From Batillaria attramentaria (taxonomy: Eukaryota; Mollusca; Gastropoda; Batillariidae), in NCBI GenBank assembly GCA_018292915.2, contig JACVVK020000208.1, positions 652,001-716,000 on the forward strand: DNA of 64,000 nucleotides, in the 5' to 3' direction. Of the stretch, positions 37,184 through 49,369 are shown one piece after another. A model generated the notes under the pieces. It saw nothing but the letters and a program-made list of their open reading frames with translations, was not told the origin of the DNA and ran no database searches. Position numbers and translations under genes: made by a program. How positions within the stretch are numbered: the first letter of the stretch is position 1; every line of letters begins with the position of its first letter.

Positions 37184-40100
37184 CTGAAAAAAGAAAAAAA
37201 AGAAAAAGGCAGAGACCAAGATAAAAAACCAAGAACAAGTGCCAGTGATAAAACCCGAAACAAAAGAACAGATTAAAATGAGACAGATAAAACCTAAAAG
37301 ACAGCAGTGGTAAGGAGCTAAAAGAAAGACTGACACTATAAGACTTGCATACGATGCCACCCATTGCGCATTTTGAGATCACAGCTCATAAGTATGAATT
37401 GCACAGATTAGTCCAGATATTTTAAAAACAAGTGTGTCTTAAGTTTGGATTTAAAAGACGACAATGTTGGGCAATCTCTGAGGGGCTTTGGTAAAGTGTT
37501 CCATGTAGCAGGACCAGAGTAAGAAAAAGAGCGCTTCCCGAAACTGCTCAGATTAAAGCGAGGGACACAGAGGTGCCCAGCTTCCTGGGAGCGCAGGGAT
37601 CGGGTAGGGATGTATGGAGTGAGGAGCTCAGCAAGGTATGAAGGTGTGTTAGACTGCAGAGTGCGGTAGCATAGAGTTGCGACCTTGTATTCAATTCTAG
37701 CCTTCACTGGCAGCCAATGCAACTCTCTCAGGAGAGGTTTTGCATGGTCTCGCTTGGATCTGCGAAGGACAAGCCTTGCTGCGTTGTTCTGCAGCCTCTG
37801 TAGACGATTGATTTTATCAGGTAAGCCGGACAACAAGGAATTGCAGTAGTCAAGCCGGGACAAGACAAAGGCTGACATCAGTTTTTTCGTGGCCTCGACT
37901 GACAGGAACGGTCTAATATGGGCTATTCTTCGAATTTCGAGAAATGTGATCTTGCACATGTGACTGATCTGACGGTCCATGGACATTTGTTATTTTCTTG
38001 TCCGCAGCAGATTACACTGTCTTGCGTTGTATCATTTGGGGGATCTGACTGACTCATCCCTGAGAACCACAACATTTGGCCACTGCCGTAAATAACCATA
38101 TATAGTTACATTGTTATCCCACGGACTTACATAGAGTCTCTGTAAGTCCCTGGTTGTCCTAGGGGAGCCGGGGTGGCCGAATGGTAGAGCGTTGGACTCT
38201 CAATGCTCGGGTCGTGAGTTCGAATCCCGCCGGCTGGGGCCAAATATTTGTGCTGGCCTTTTTTCTCGTTGCCCCGTCTTTGATATCACCCTGATGTGGT
38301 GGAAAAGGACGTTAAACTCCCAAACACCCACCCACCCACCCACCCCTGGTTGTCCTAACAGCAGTGTGTAACATTTTTATCATGAGCAGTCCGATATACG
38401 TAAAGCTCAGTTGGTATATAGTTTGCCCGTTAGGGGGTGCAAATGTATGCCAGTCAATTCCGTCAATATTTCGGCATAAACAGTCGTCCATTAATGGGGG
38501 CGACTGTATCCCGGGTGCAAATGTACTCCGGTGTCTGGCGAGGTGAAGTCACATGGCCGCTGACTTTGTTCTACAAATTTACTTTATGTGAAATATCGAT
38601 GGAGTTGACTGGTGTGCATAAAATGCACCCCCAAACGGGCGAACTATACCAACTGAGTATAAGTAAACTGTCACTCAATAACGGTCAGCGGCTTTATGAC
38701 TGTGGTTGACACAAGACGAGGGACTCCATCAGCCTAGTGCGTTAGTACTTGACCGACCCGGTTGATAAGTCTTGACTGGTATCATAATGACACCTCAATT
38801 AGGGACAGATAGAAACCTACATATGTATAACACAAATACTAGTAGCTTGTATTATATCTGCTCTTATCACATAGATTTGCAAATGTCCTGGTAGTTTTTA
38901 CAACATGCACATGTATGCATATATATATTTCTAGCTTGTCTGAAGAAGACTGTGCATGCCGATAGTTTTATCCTTCCATTTATTTTTTTATTCTTGTTAT
39001 TTTGCAGCTGTCATTCCTTCCACATTAGTTGTGCTGTTGCCATAGTTCACCCATTCCCCGGGGGGGCTTGACTTTTCCTTCTCAAATGAAGGAAAATTGA
39101 CTTTTCCTTCTTAAATGAAGGAAAAGGTCAAGAATGATAACACATGCACACATTCATGTTCACATGCACACACACACTGTTTGAGAGCTGGGAAATTATG
39201 AGTGAAAACATTCTTCCTCATATCCATTCAAATCAGTTGCATGTTAGTGTTAGTAACCCGCCATTTGGGGAGGCAGGGCAGTTGAGCTGTAGAGGGTTAG
39301 GACCTTAAATGCTGAGGTTGTGTTTGATTCCTGGCCTAATCCTACTCGGGTTTTTGTTGTTTTTGTTTTTTAACTGAGGTTTTGTCAGGCTTGCCAGAGA
39401 ACGCAGAATGCATATATATGCATGGCCACACATCAGTTTTCCATATTCTAGACTAACACTATTTCATTTTATTCCAGAACCTACCGTTGAAGAATGGATC
39501 TGATTCTTACAAGAATTGGTTGTCGCCGCCGGCACCGATTTACTTCCAGATTTGGGTACTAGATGTTGTTAATCATTTGGAGGTCGTGAACCAAGGAGCC
39601 AAGCCAGTGCTGTGGCAGAAGGGGCCGTACACGTACAGGTTTGTGTCAGAACTAGGATCGGTACTTGGTGGCGCAGCACCATGACAACGTGCTTTCCCTG
39701 GGGGAAGCAGCCCCAATTTCCTGAAAGGGACAATAAAGCAGTAAAAAACAAACAAACAAACAAACAACAAAAACCCCAACAACTCTAGAACTTTTTTTGA
39801 CTGTGCTGCGGAGACTTGTGAGAGATGGGGTGGAGCACATATGGGATTTTCAAAGTGCACAGGTACCCCATCTTGACGTGATCTGAACCTAGAATTTCTG
39901 AAAAAAAAAAAAAAAAAAATAGGCATCTGTGACTGAGTAGATTTATATGCTGTGGCATTAATGACTTTCGGCATAGTGTATGGGCTATCTACACTGTTTA
40001 AGATTTTTCAAGGTACACCATCTACCTGTGTTATAGACTGCTCATTAAAAATTATGACTGCCATTGCAGCCACTAATTGCATCAACAACTTTAACCTTAA

Positions 40101-41906
40101 TCCTAAGCCTGACACAGTTACAGTCTTAACGGAAAACCTCTCTTGGTGAATCATATTCTTGATATTGTGTTGTGGTGCTCTTGTTGTTTTGTATACAAGT
40201 GTGTGTTGGTGTGTGTGTTTTCTTGTTTGCTTGTTTTTGTGTCTTCTTATGTGTGTTGTTTTCTTGTCTGGAATTAGTTTTCAAAACCATTATTTTGAAG
40301 TTGCTTTTCGAGTCTGTCTGTGTGTGTCTGTATGTCTGCCTGTGAATTTATACTGTTTCGCTTTTCTCATCAGTTCAGTTTTGACGTTTTTCAGAGAAAC
40401 GCGGGAGAAAGTTAACATAAGCTACACAGAGAACAGCACCATCACATACTGTGAGAACAAATGGTACGAGTTCGATGCGTCAAGATCAAAAGGAACAGAG
40501 GCCGACATCTTTACTACAGTCAATCTCCCGTTCATTGTGAGTTCACGAGAACTGTTTGTGTGTGTGTGTTGTTCACACATGTGACCTTCAACTTATTCCG
40601 TTTCTGCAGATTTGATTTCGCGACTTTTATTTGCACCCATTGCAATCGTATGTTTCTAGAACATGAACATATAATTCCACAAAATAACCTGTAATATTTA
40701 AGTGATCATTAACCGGTTGAAAACTTGAAGCCTGGCAAACTAATTTTTGGTCAGTGGAATGGGTCGCAGTTTTCCTGTGTTCGAGCAGCATGTCAGGCTA
40801 CAGTAAAGGATTTATGTCACAACATGACACGACAAGCTACTAAAGAATAATTTACTTCAAGAGACAACATGATACGACCTCGTACGGGAATGGGGATTAA
40901 GGAGCTTTGCCAGTTGCTGGATGTGAAATTGTTGATCTTGAGCTGAGTTTTAATGGCAGTTGATCCTGTTTGTGACAATTATAAGCCTAGTTCCAGTTCT
41001 TTCCTCAAACAGAGGCTTCGAAACGCACCTACGGACTTCTTAAAATTCTCGTTCGTTGATTTTGACCGAAAAACTGCTTGTCAAAACTTGCAGCTTTTTT
41101 TGTCAAAATCAACAAACATCGGGGACACCTCATTGTGAAAACTTTCTGTTTCTTTGTTACAGACGATAGTCAACATGCTGCGCTACGAGTATTGGTGGCT
41201 GTTAGATGTTGCTGATTACCTTCTAAGGCATGCAAACGAGGATTTGTTTATCAAACTGACCCCCGGACAGCTGCTGTGGGGTTACGAGGATCCTCTGCTG
41301 AAAGAAGCCAAGGACTTACTGGCGAGATTCAATATCTCGTTGCCAATTGATGACAAGTTTGGGCTCTTTTACAAGGTATGAACCTGCTGGACAGGCTCTT
41401 ATAATATTATATATATGTGTTTAGTAAGTTAATCAAAAAAAAGTGTAGCATACAACAAATGTGCTTTGACAAGGCCACTGTGAACCAGACGTTACAAGCA
41501 ATATTACAAGGCCTCTGTGAACCAAACATTACAAGTAAGGAAGCTAAAGTATGTTTCTCAAACCAGGACGGACATCAAACTTAGAATTTAAACCTTGAAA
41601 AGTAAAACATTCACTTATACCGAGACAAGTGTTTCATGCAGAAAATGATGAGAGAAAACCCAAATCAGGCCACTGGTCACTGGATTTGTTTCATATTACC
41701 ACCTCACAGTGAAGGTGCAGAAAACAATCAGCATAGCTGTGTCAAAAGATAGGCTTTTGGAGAATGGTGGCATTATGCAAGTGGAGTATGATGTATTCTT
41801 AAACAGTTTTATAGCTTTATACATGGCACTTGTTTTCCTTTCCCAGGATTTCGTATATATGCCTTTAGAAGAAGTTGTTTAACAGGCTTGTGTGTGTGTG
41901 TGTGTG

Positions 41907-41940
<34 letters not shown>

Positions 41941-44900
41941 CAGCAAAACGGAACCGATGATGGGGTGTATGAGATTTACTCTGGAATCGACACCACTGAC
42001 CACTTTGCTGAGATAGTTACGTGGAATGGAAATGAGTAAGTTGAATGTATTACTTTATTATTATTATTACGTTTTTTTTTTGGTTTTTTTTTTTTTTTTT
42101 TGCTCTCTGGTGTTGATGGTACATGTAATTGAAGGTTAGCTTGGAATCTTATCACTTTCAAAGTCCATCTTTGCTAAACCAACATGTTTTGCCTGCTCGA
42201 AATACTCTATCTTGATGATCAGTACAGCTCTTAATGTGATACAGTGTTGTTTACACTTTGTGCAAGTGATCAAACATTTAGATTGTTCGCTACTGGAGTG
42301 CTCAGTGTGGTTGCAGCATTGTGGAGTACATTTCTGTTGGCTCAGTGCCAGCATTACAGATTCTGTCACTGTCCAGGTGGTGTAATGATAGATACCACAG
42401 AAAGAATAGGTCAGAAGAATCAGTGGTAGCATTAGACCCCATAAATATGAACGACTGTGCGGATTTTTTAAGTCTTTCAGTGTCGTACATGAATCTGAGA
42501 AACTCTCTTTTGTCTGTTTTAGGTCGCTTAGTTATTGGACTACTGCACAAGCCAACGCAATTAATGGATCAGGTAAACTTTAGATACCACAGTCTGCGCT
42601 GATAACGTTTATGGGTAATTACCGGTACTTTACTGGGTGAAATTTAGAGATACTGGATAAGAATTTGGCTGCCAGTATGACATACTGGTTGATTATAACT
42701 CTACCGGTCTAAAAAAAACAAACAAACACCCCCCCCCCCCAAAAAAAAAAAAAAAAAAAACCAAACAAACAAAAAAAACCAAAACAAAACAAAACAAAAC
42801 AAAACAAAAAACAACAACAACAACAAAAAACCAACTAATGATTACTGTCCCAGTGTGTGTTTTGAAATGGGCATGCTTTACCATGCACTGTGAGTGCAGA
42901 CGAGTGAGTGCATTGTTTGTCCTCGTGTTTGACCGACACTGGTTCTGATGAGTGGTCTACCACTTTTGTCTTGCTGATTTGCTCCCTGCGTAACTGCAGT
43001 ACAGGTTTAAAAAAAATGCTGACACGATCACTGAGTCTGGACAGTTCAGTTGGTCTGTATTTCAACAAATTCAAAGTGTGGATTAATGTGCCATTTTTGT
43101 TATTTGTTGGTTTTTGGTGTGAACATTGGTAAATGTTACAAGCATGCAGTTTGATAGTTCCTTGTTTTTTCTGTTTTAATTATAAAGTTTCAATGTTTGC
43201 ATTCCTTTGTTGCTGTTGTACTTAACTGTTGTAAAGGAGGGTGTGCTGCGTGCATTGTTCAGCGGAGCCGGGGTGGCTGAATGGTAGAGCGTTGGACTTC
43301 TAATGCTCAGGTCTTGAGTTCGTATCCCGGCTAGGGCCAGATATTTGTGCTGGCTTTTTCATCGTTGCCCCGTATTTGATATCACCCGTATGTGGTGGAA
43401 AAGGACGTTAAACCCCCAAACACCCACCCACCCGCGTACATTGTTCAGCTCAGCATGTGGAACACGCCTGGAGTTTGTGAAGCCAGTGTTCCTGATTACG
43501 CACAAAGCTCATCAATTGACGCACAGATTTGAAAACAGCATGTCACAGGGGATGCACTCTTTTGTCTCTCTGTGACAAAGATTATTTTTCCAACACTCTC
43601 CTGGAAACTCGTTGAACAAAAATTGATCTGTAACCAGCAGCGGACGCCCCCAGCATCGTATTTTTGCTGAGCCATTGTGCATAACAGACAGAAATTCAAT
43701 CTGATTGGCTTAAGCACTATAGGACACTGTTTGTCTAGTCATTGATGCTCTGTTTTTGTAAGCGTGCGGGTTCCTCATCTTGCCAGTTTGCTATGGCTGA
43801 CACGCTACAATTCACATACATCTCTCCTACTTGAATACTTTTGTAAACAACAACAAACGGTTTTGACTTTCAGATTTTTTATACCAGCTAGAAGACCATG
43901 CACCCTAAAAATGTACAAAAGGACCCCCAAAATATGGAGAGAGGGTCCCAAGGACCCTTATATTTTGGAATCACATGGAACACTGTGAAGCAGGTGGCAA
44001 ATGCGTGTGCATTGTTTGCACCTGTTTTGTTGCTACAGATGTTGTGTCGGAGTATGAGGGATTCCTTGTATATTCAGTTTTCTACGTACCAGTATCTTAT
44101 TTCATCTCTACTGATGTAGTGTTAAGAGTATGAGAGATTCCTTTTGTATTCAGTTTTCTACGTACATGTATCTTCTTTCATCTCAACAGATGGCACCTTG
44201 TACCCACCCTTTGTTGATACATCACAGTCTTACTACCTGTTCTCCTCGGACCTGTGTCGGTGAGTTTACGAAAATACATGTTTATTAATGAAACCTCCTG
44301 CATCAGCCTTACATGTATGATGTTCCTTGGACCAGGCTTGGGAAGAGTTGGTTGTATGTGTTGAGGAGAAGTCTACCATACCATACTGTACCGCCTACCC
44401 TACCCTACCCTACCCTGCCCTGCCCTACCCGTACCATGTTATCCCATGCCTCTTCATACTGTGCCACGCCACGCCACGCCAAGCCACGCCACACCACACC
44501 ACGCCACACCACACCACCACGACACGCCACGCCAAGCCACGCCACACCACCACACACCGCCACACCACACCACGCCACACCACACCACCACGACACGCCA
44601 CACTACACCACACCACACCACGCCACGCCACACCACACCACACCACACCACCACGACACGCCACACTACACCACACCACACCATACCACACTTTGACAGG
44701 TCTTGTAGTGAATGTACTTCTCTTGCAGCTCCCTTGTGATCAAGTACTCTGACACGTACACTCTAAAGGGGATCGATCTGGCAAGGTTCAAGGTGCCGCG
44801 GGAGGCTTTCGTGAACGTGTCGTATGGCCAGGGATTCTGCACTCCGAACGATAACTGTCTTCCGTCCGGGCTACTCAACGCCAGCGTTTGTCGACAAAGT

Positions 44901-46635
44901 AAGTCGGGGTGTCCTTGGATTGCCTGCTGGTATGTGTAGTTTCAAGTCTGTAATCAGTTGTGGTGGTGTACAACTTTCATGGATATTGTGAGGTGGGTGA
45001 ACCAGTCTGCACAGGAAGTGTGTGAGTGTGTGTGTGTGTGTGACTGTGATGAGTGGAATGGTGCTGTGGGCATGTTTGGTGTGCATGAGCATGCACACTG
45101 GCGATGAACTGTAGTCTGTGCCTCTCCTATCACCCGCACCCGTTTGAAAAAAAAAAAAAAATTATTTGTTTTTCTAATTGTGTGTGTGTGTGTGTGAGAG
45201 AGAGAGTATGAGGGAGTGTTAGAGGCTTCATTGGAGCTATATTCTTTCACATTCTTGTCCACAGAGGTCAAGTGTTTGAACCCTATTTTGCAGATGCCCC
45301 GATTGTCTTTTCACTGCCCCACTTTTTGGATGGTGACCCCGACATCAGGAACCGTGTGATTGGGATGAATCCAAATCGAGCAGAGCACCAAAGCGTCATT
45401 GACATTGAACCAGTATGTTGTAATTCGTCAGATTTATTAGAATCATCATTTATTGTTGTTCATCGCCATTAACTTATACAAGTAGCACAGTCTCTGTATT
45501 TTGGGGAGGAAATATGTTTTGCCTGTTCTCCTCTAAACGATTTTATTTACAACTTTTCATATTTTGATCATCATTAAAATTAAAATGACAGTCTGCACGT
45601 TGAACGGAGGATGCCTCATTTTAGTATGGAAACGTGTTTCTTAACTTGAACGAATGAACGATGCTTTGCTTGTGCGCGCACTGCATTGCGAATGTCTATA
45701 AATAGACCAGTCAAGTCAGCCACTTCGCTTTATACTAGCCTTGGGGCAGCATTGCAGCGATGCAAGGCTTCATGCTGGTCTGCTGTGAATATCTTGATAG
45801 AGGCGACTGTGTTGAAGTAAGAAGTCAAGTGCATTCATCGAAAATTGTTCATGTGTTGCTGTACGCCAGATAAGTTCTCAGAGGCTTTACTGTCAGTGTG
45901 AAGATTTTAGATGACAGTGTTTCATTCCAGAAATTGGCATTTTGTTTGTTTTGTTGCTGCAATTTTCCCTTTGTTGAGATATTAGTCTGTGGTTGATTCA
46001 GATAACTGGTGTGGTGATGAACGCTGCCAAACGTCTGCAGATCAACGCCTTCATCACAAACATCTCCCATATTCAGTATGTATCTTTTGTTCACTGAAAA
46101 AATATGTCCTCAAATATTTACAAGAATAAAAACAAAATAAAACAAGAAAAACCCAAAACAAAAAATAAACAAAACGTAAACTATACTAAATGCTGTATCG
46201 TGCTTGGATGTGTTCATGTGATGAAATCAAGGGGTCCTTGTATGCTGCAGGCTGGGGAATTTTCAGTTATTTGGGGGGTTTTTAAAGCCAAATTTCCTAT
46301 TCTTTCGGCCCAAAAAATCCAAGTTTCAGTCAAAGAAAAGGCAGGAGAAAAAAAAGTTGCACACAATATCATATAATGTCATATGAGACAGTCTTACTTC
46401 ATTTTTGAAGACTTGCATGTCCTTACCAAGGCAGTATTTTTCATTTGGGTGCCAGGAGAGGCTATGAAATGCCTTTAGAAGTGCTAAAATTTGATCTCTG
46501 AAATGGAGCATTGCCCCCTGTGTTCCCCCAGCAGGGCACTGCCTCTGCACCCCAGCCTAGGTTCCAGTCTTTTTTTCCCTCAGCAATTCCCCGGCCTAAT
46601 GCTGGTCTTGAATTATTACTATATACAGTGTCAGT

Positions 46636-46678
<43 letters not shown>

Positions 46679-49012
46679 ATATTTAACAAAATCTGTGGTC
46701 ATTTATTGCTGTGGTGTTTGTGGATTTAGCGATTATAAAAAAAACAAAAAAACAACAACTGAAAGATGTGTTTGTGTGTGTGTGTTCTCTCTCTAGGGAT
46801 ACAAGGAACTTCCATCAGTATGTCGTCTTACCGATCCTGTGGTTAGACGAAGTAAGTACTGCTTGGATCTGATTCTATTTCTTGCATGTCAAGATTACTG
46901 GAAACTTCAGAAGAATAACTATTGACCCCAACAAAATCTTCATTCATGACAGTTGTAGTCTACTTTTGAATAGGCAGTGGTGAATCAGAAACAGCTTCTG
47001 TCTGGATATTCTGGTAGAAACGGAAACGGTAATGACTGCGAAGTGGTTACAAGTTAAGCAAATAAAAGCGACATAAAAGGACAGAAACCACTTAACTTTG
47101 ACAAAGGACGGCACAGGCCAACGTTTCGGCTTTTGCCTTCTTCAGGACATAAACAAATGGGACATAACTTCAACAAACAAACAAAAGGTAACTCTGCGGA
47201 CGTACTGTATTCTGTATTCTGGTAGGTTTTGATGTTTTCGCTAGTAGGTTTTGATGTTTGTTTGTGTTTTTTCTGATTCCCCTTATGTGCTGTCTTGTTT
47301 TTTGCAGAGTGCCACAATAGATGACAAGTCCGCCCATGACTTTAAGAGTGAGGTGCTGACAGGCATAAAGATTACAGAAGCTGTTGAGTATGGCCTGATT
47401 GGTCTTGGCGCCTTCATACTGCTCATCGTCATTGTCCTTTTCGTCAAAGATGTCACATGCAAACCTGTAAGTGCAAGACTTGCTTAAATGTCTGTATAAA
47501 CTCTATCATCACTTTCAGCCCTGCCACCGTTGCTTAAATGTCTGTATAAACTCTATCATCACTTTCAGCCCTGCCACTGTTGCTTAAATGTCTGTATAAA
47601 CTCTATCATCACTTTCAGCCCTGCCACCGTATCACCTACGTTCTCGCAGACCCTAATAATAATATGCAACCGGCCCCCGTAGTGTAGTGGTTAGCACTTC
47701 GGATCATGGACCGGGAGACCCGGGTTCGAATCCCAGCCGAGGCAAGCGGGATTTTTCCTACCTAGGTCGGCTCCTACCCAGAGCGGGTGTGCTATGGGCC
47801 CAATGGGGAGGCTGTTGCCACACAGCCGAGCTTTACCCACTTCACGGGTGCGACTTTGGGGGTGCTTCCCTTTGTATGACACGTCTTATGATGTGGATGA
47901 TTACACGGCCGGCACCGCAGGTGCTGTAGTTCCCGGGCCTGGTTAATGCCGGGATATTTATGACAGGAAGCGTGGAATGCGGCCCTGTCCCGCAGTCCCA
48001 AACCACATGGACCTCCATAGCATCATCTTATTATCATCCTCATCTCCATCATCATGCATAATAAAAATTGTCCCAGCTTCCGAGTCCTCCGTGGGTTCCA
48101 CCCATGACCTGGGAGGAACACCACTGGAGCTGGCAAAGAGTTGGGGCAGCAAAAAAAAAAAAAAAAAAAAAAATGCATGCACGTGACCGACTCACATACG
48201 CTCTGCTCAGTGGAAGATTCCCTGATAGGATGGATCCAATGCTTCTTGAGAAATAGGGTTTTGTATGCAAGAGCCCAGCTTTAGATCTAGCACACTTGAA
48301 AAACTCCCAAGCAGAGAGCGTTATTGCTATTGAGATTCCTTCAGGGCTGAAAGGGTTATTGCTTTGGAAATGTTCAGCCCACCAAATTTGAAAAATAAAT
48401 GCAATTCTAAATTCCGAAATTTAAATAGCTGAGCTGACCCTTCGCACCACGTGATTGTAATGTGTTTATGTCCAGTGTGTGCGAGAATGCGTGTGATTCA
48501 CGTGAGTGTGCGTGTTGGGTTCAGTTCGCGGCGCTTTGAGCCGATTCACGAAATTGGATAAAGCGCCTATACAATACTCATTATTATTATTATTACATTG
48601 CCATGGATTATTTCCAAAATCAGTGCTGTGAATGGCTGAAGGGGAAACAAGTTTTCTCTATTTCAACTGAGCTATTTTCTAAACTGAGCTTTGCCAAAAT
48701 TCCATGATGACCTTATTATATCATGTACGTGAATTTTTGTTAGTCCCAGTTCTGAAGAGGGCTTTCCTAGGTTTTAGCAGTGAAAGGGTTAATTCGGGGC
48801 TGGGTCAGGATGACCAGCTGGCTTAGTTTGGGCTGCATTTACATTGTGGGGTTGACAACTTGTATCAGCTCGTACCCTGCCTTAGGTTTGTTTTTCTTGG
48901 GCAAATAAGCGGAACTGAATGAAATATTTGTGATTGTCGTCATATCTTTTGTTTCCAGGGGGCCAGAGAACTGGTGCCGGTCACTGAGACCACGCCCATT
49001 GGGGCGACATGA
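36568..49012 (+). CDS. SCARB: CD36/SCARB-family receptor, paralogue 2
   Basis: Thirteen exons: 36568-36687, 39478-39638, 40395-40536, 41163-41375, 41944-42035, 42523-42572, 44190-44259, 44729-44898, 45294-45412, 46002-46075, 46797-46851, 47308-47466 and 48959-49012 (TGA 49010-49012), 492 aa. Two TM segments: about residues 5-30 (VCRVLCGIFGLACLVTGCVL) and 450-468 (GLIGLGAFILLIVIVLFV). Family signatures are SYKNWLSPP, GPYTYR, QLLWGYEDPLLKEAKDLL, YSGIDTTDH, GFCTPNDNCLPSGLLNASVC, FSLPHFLDGDP, HQSVIDIEP, NAAKRLQIN and LPILWLDE. Eight of 13 exons have exactly the length of the counterpart in paralogue 1 (142, 213, 92, 50, 70, 119, 74, 55 bp), and all intron phases agree. Sequons such as NST, NIS, NVS and NAS suit a glycosylated ectodomain. 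The tail is GARELVPVTETTPIGAT. Whether the protein is lysosomal or at the surface, and which lipid it binds, are unknown. Confidence 0.94.
36856..36889. repeat. (CT)n microsatellite
   Basis: About 17 CT units in intron 1 of SCARB paralogue 2. Confidence 0.95.
36991..37986 (-). mobile_element. LINE 3' end with long RT C-terminal frame
   Basis: The minus-strand frame 37986-37408 reads ISHMCKITFLEIRRIAHIRP, SAFVLSRLDYCNSLLSGLP, LQNNAARLVLRRSKRDHAKP, LLRELHWLPVKARIEYKV, KRSFSYSGPATWNTLPKPLR and FKSKLKTHLFLKYLD, an intact end of a non-LTR reverse transcriptase. The 3' end runs to an (ATT)n tail at about 36991-37025 and contains (CA)n at 37136-37181. Intron 1 of SCARB paralogue 2. Confidence 0.92.
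38162..38343 (+). mobile_element. SINE-B, full copy with 14-bp target duplication
   Basis: Head GGTGGCCGAATGGTAGAGCG (A box) and GGGTCGTGAGTTCGAATCCC (B box); tail (CACC)n. CCCTGGTTGTCCTA flanks it at 38148-38161 and 38344-38357. Confidence 0.95.
38404..38661. mobile_element. Foldback element 'G', copy in SCARB paralogue 2 intron 1
   Basis: Inverted arms GCTCAGTTGGTATATAGTTT ... CGTTAGGGGGTGCAAATGTA and GCACCCCCAAACGGGCGAAC ... CCAACTGAG. The interior matches the reverse complement of 34115-34395 (GTCTGGCGAGGTGAAGTCAC). Confidence 0.85.
41887..41940. repeat. (GT)n microsatellite abutting SCARB paralogue 2 exon 5 acceptor
   Basis: About 26 TG units with one TGCG interruption run directly into CAG (41941-41943). 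Confidence 0.97.
43264..43433 (+). mobile_element. SINE-B, full copy with 16-bp target duplication (one mismatch)
   Basis: GCGTGCATTGTTCAGC (43248-43263) and GCGTACATTGTTCAGC (43434-43449) bracket an intact SINE-B in intron 6 of SCARB paralogue 2. Confidence 0.95.
44350..44700. repeat. Pentanucleotide minisatellite grown from a SINE-A tail
   Basis: TGAGGAGAAGTCTACCATAC (about 44358-44377) matches the last bases of SINE-A. It is followed by (CTACC)n, (CTGCC)n and a long degenerate (CCACR)n array with internal higher-order copies. Intron 7 of SCARB paralogue 2. The long frames here are repeat artefacts. Confidence 0.88.
46635..46677. repeat. (GT)n microsatellite
   Basis: About 20 units in intron 10 of SCARB paralogue 2. 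Confidence 0.95.
47483..47632. repeat. 50-bp tandem repeat, three copies
   Basis: TGCTTAAATGTCTGTATAAA then CTCTATCATCACTTTCAGCC and CTGCCACCGT, three nearly identical units. It starts 17 bp after exon 12 of SCARB paralogue 2 and includes part of that intron's 5' end. Each unit carries a CACTTTCAG acceptor-like motif. Confidence 0.95.
47667..48175 (+). mobile_element. SINE-D, full-length copy
   Basis: tRNA-like head GTAGTGTAGTGGTTAGCACT and GGGTTCGAATCCCAGCC. A long body ends in GCAAAGAGTTGGGGCAGC then poly(A). Intron 12 of SCARB paralogue 2. It is the reference copy for the fragments at 4088, 14089 and 15564. Confidence 0.9.
48357..48595 (+). mobile_element. SINE-C, 5'-truncated copy
   Basis: TTGCTTTGGAAATGTTCAGC to CAATACTCATTATTATTATT, almost identical to 16498-16735. 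Intron 12 of SCARB paralogue 2. Confidence 0.88.
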
Positions 49013-49369
49013 TAACAGCAACGGCCGCCACTCCCGTCAGCAAACGTGGATGACATTGTGCCTTGCACTTTGCGCTTTTTTTTCTCAGTTTGTCTCATGA
49101 AATTAGCAGATTCTCATTTTTCATTCTTCCCTCTCTCTCTCTCTCTTTCTTTCCTGTTCTAGTACTGGGAACTGTAGATCTAAGATCACGTTCTCCTCCA
49201 AAGCCAGATTTCTCTCCTGCAGCATCCAAAGTCACTAGTTCAGTTATTCATCCTACTTTGCATTACGACTGTCACTAGTTCTAAGTGCGGTCTTGCTGCA
49301 TGAATTTGTCTTATGCTGAAATAGCCTGATAGAGGTAGCCTGGAATATTCCATTGTCCACGAGACCAGG

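Noticed and set aside
44398..44425. Telomere-like (TACCC)n stretch
   Set aside because: The unit is five bases and grades into other pentamers of a minisatellite. It is not the TTAGGG type and is not at a chromosome end.
44313..44752. Several overlapping His/Pro/Thr-rich and Trp/Val-rich open frames
   Set aside because: All are translations of the pentanucleotide minisatellite. Frames on both strands are open only because the repeat lacks stop codons.
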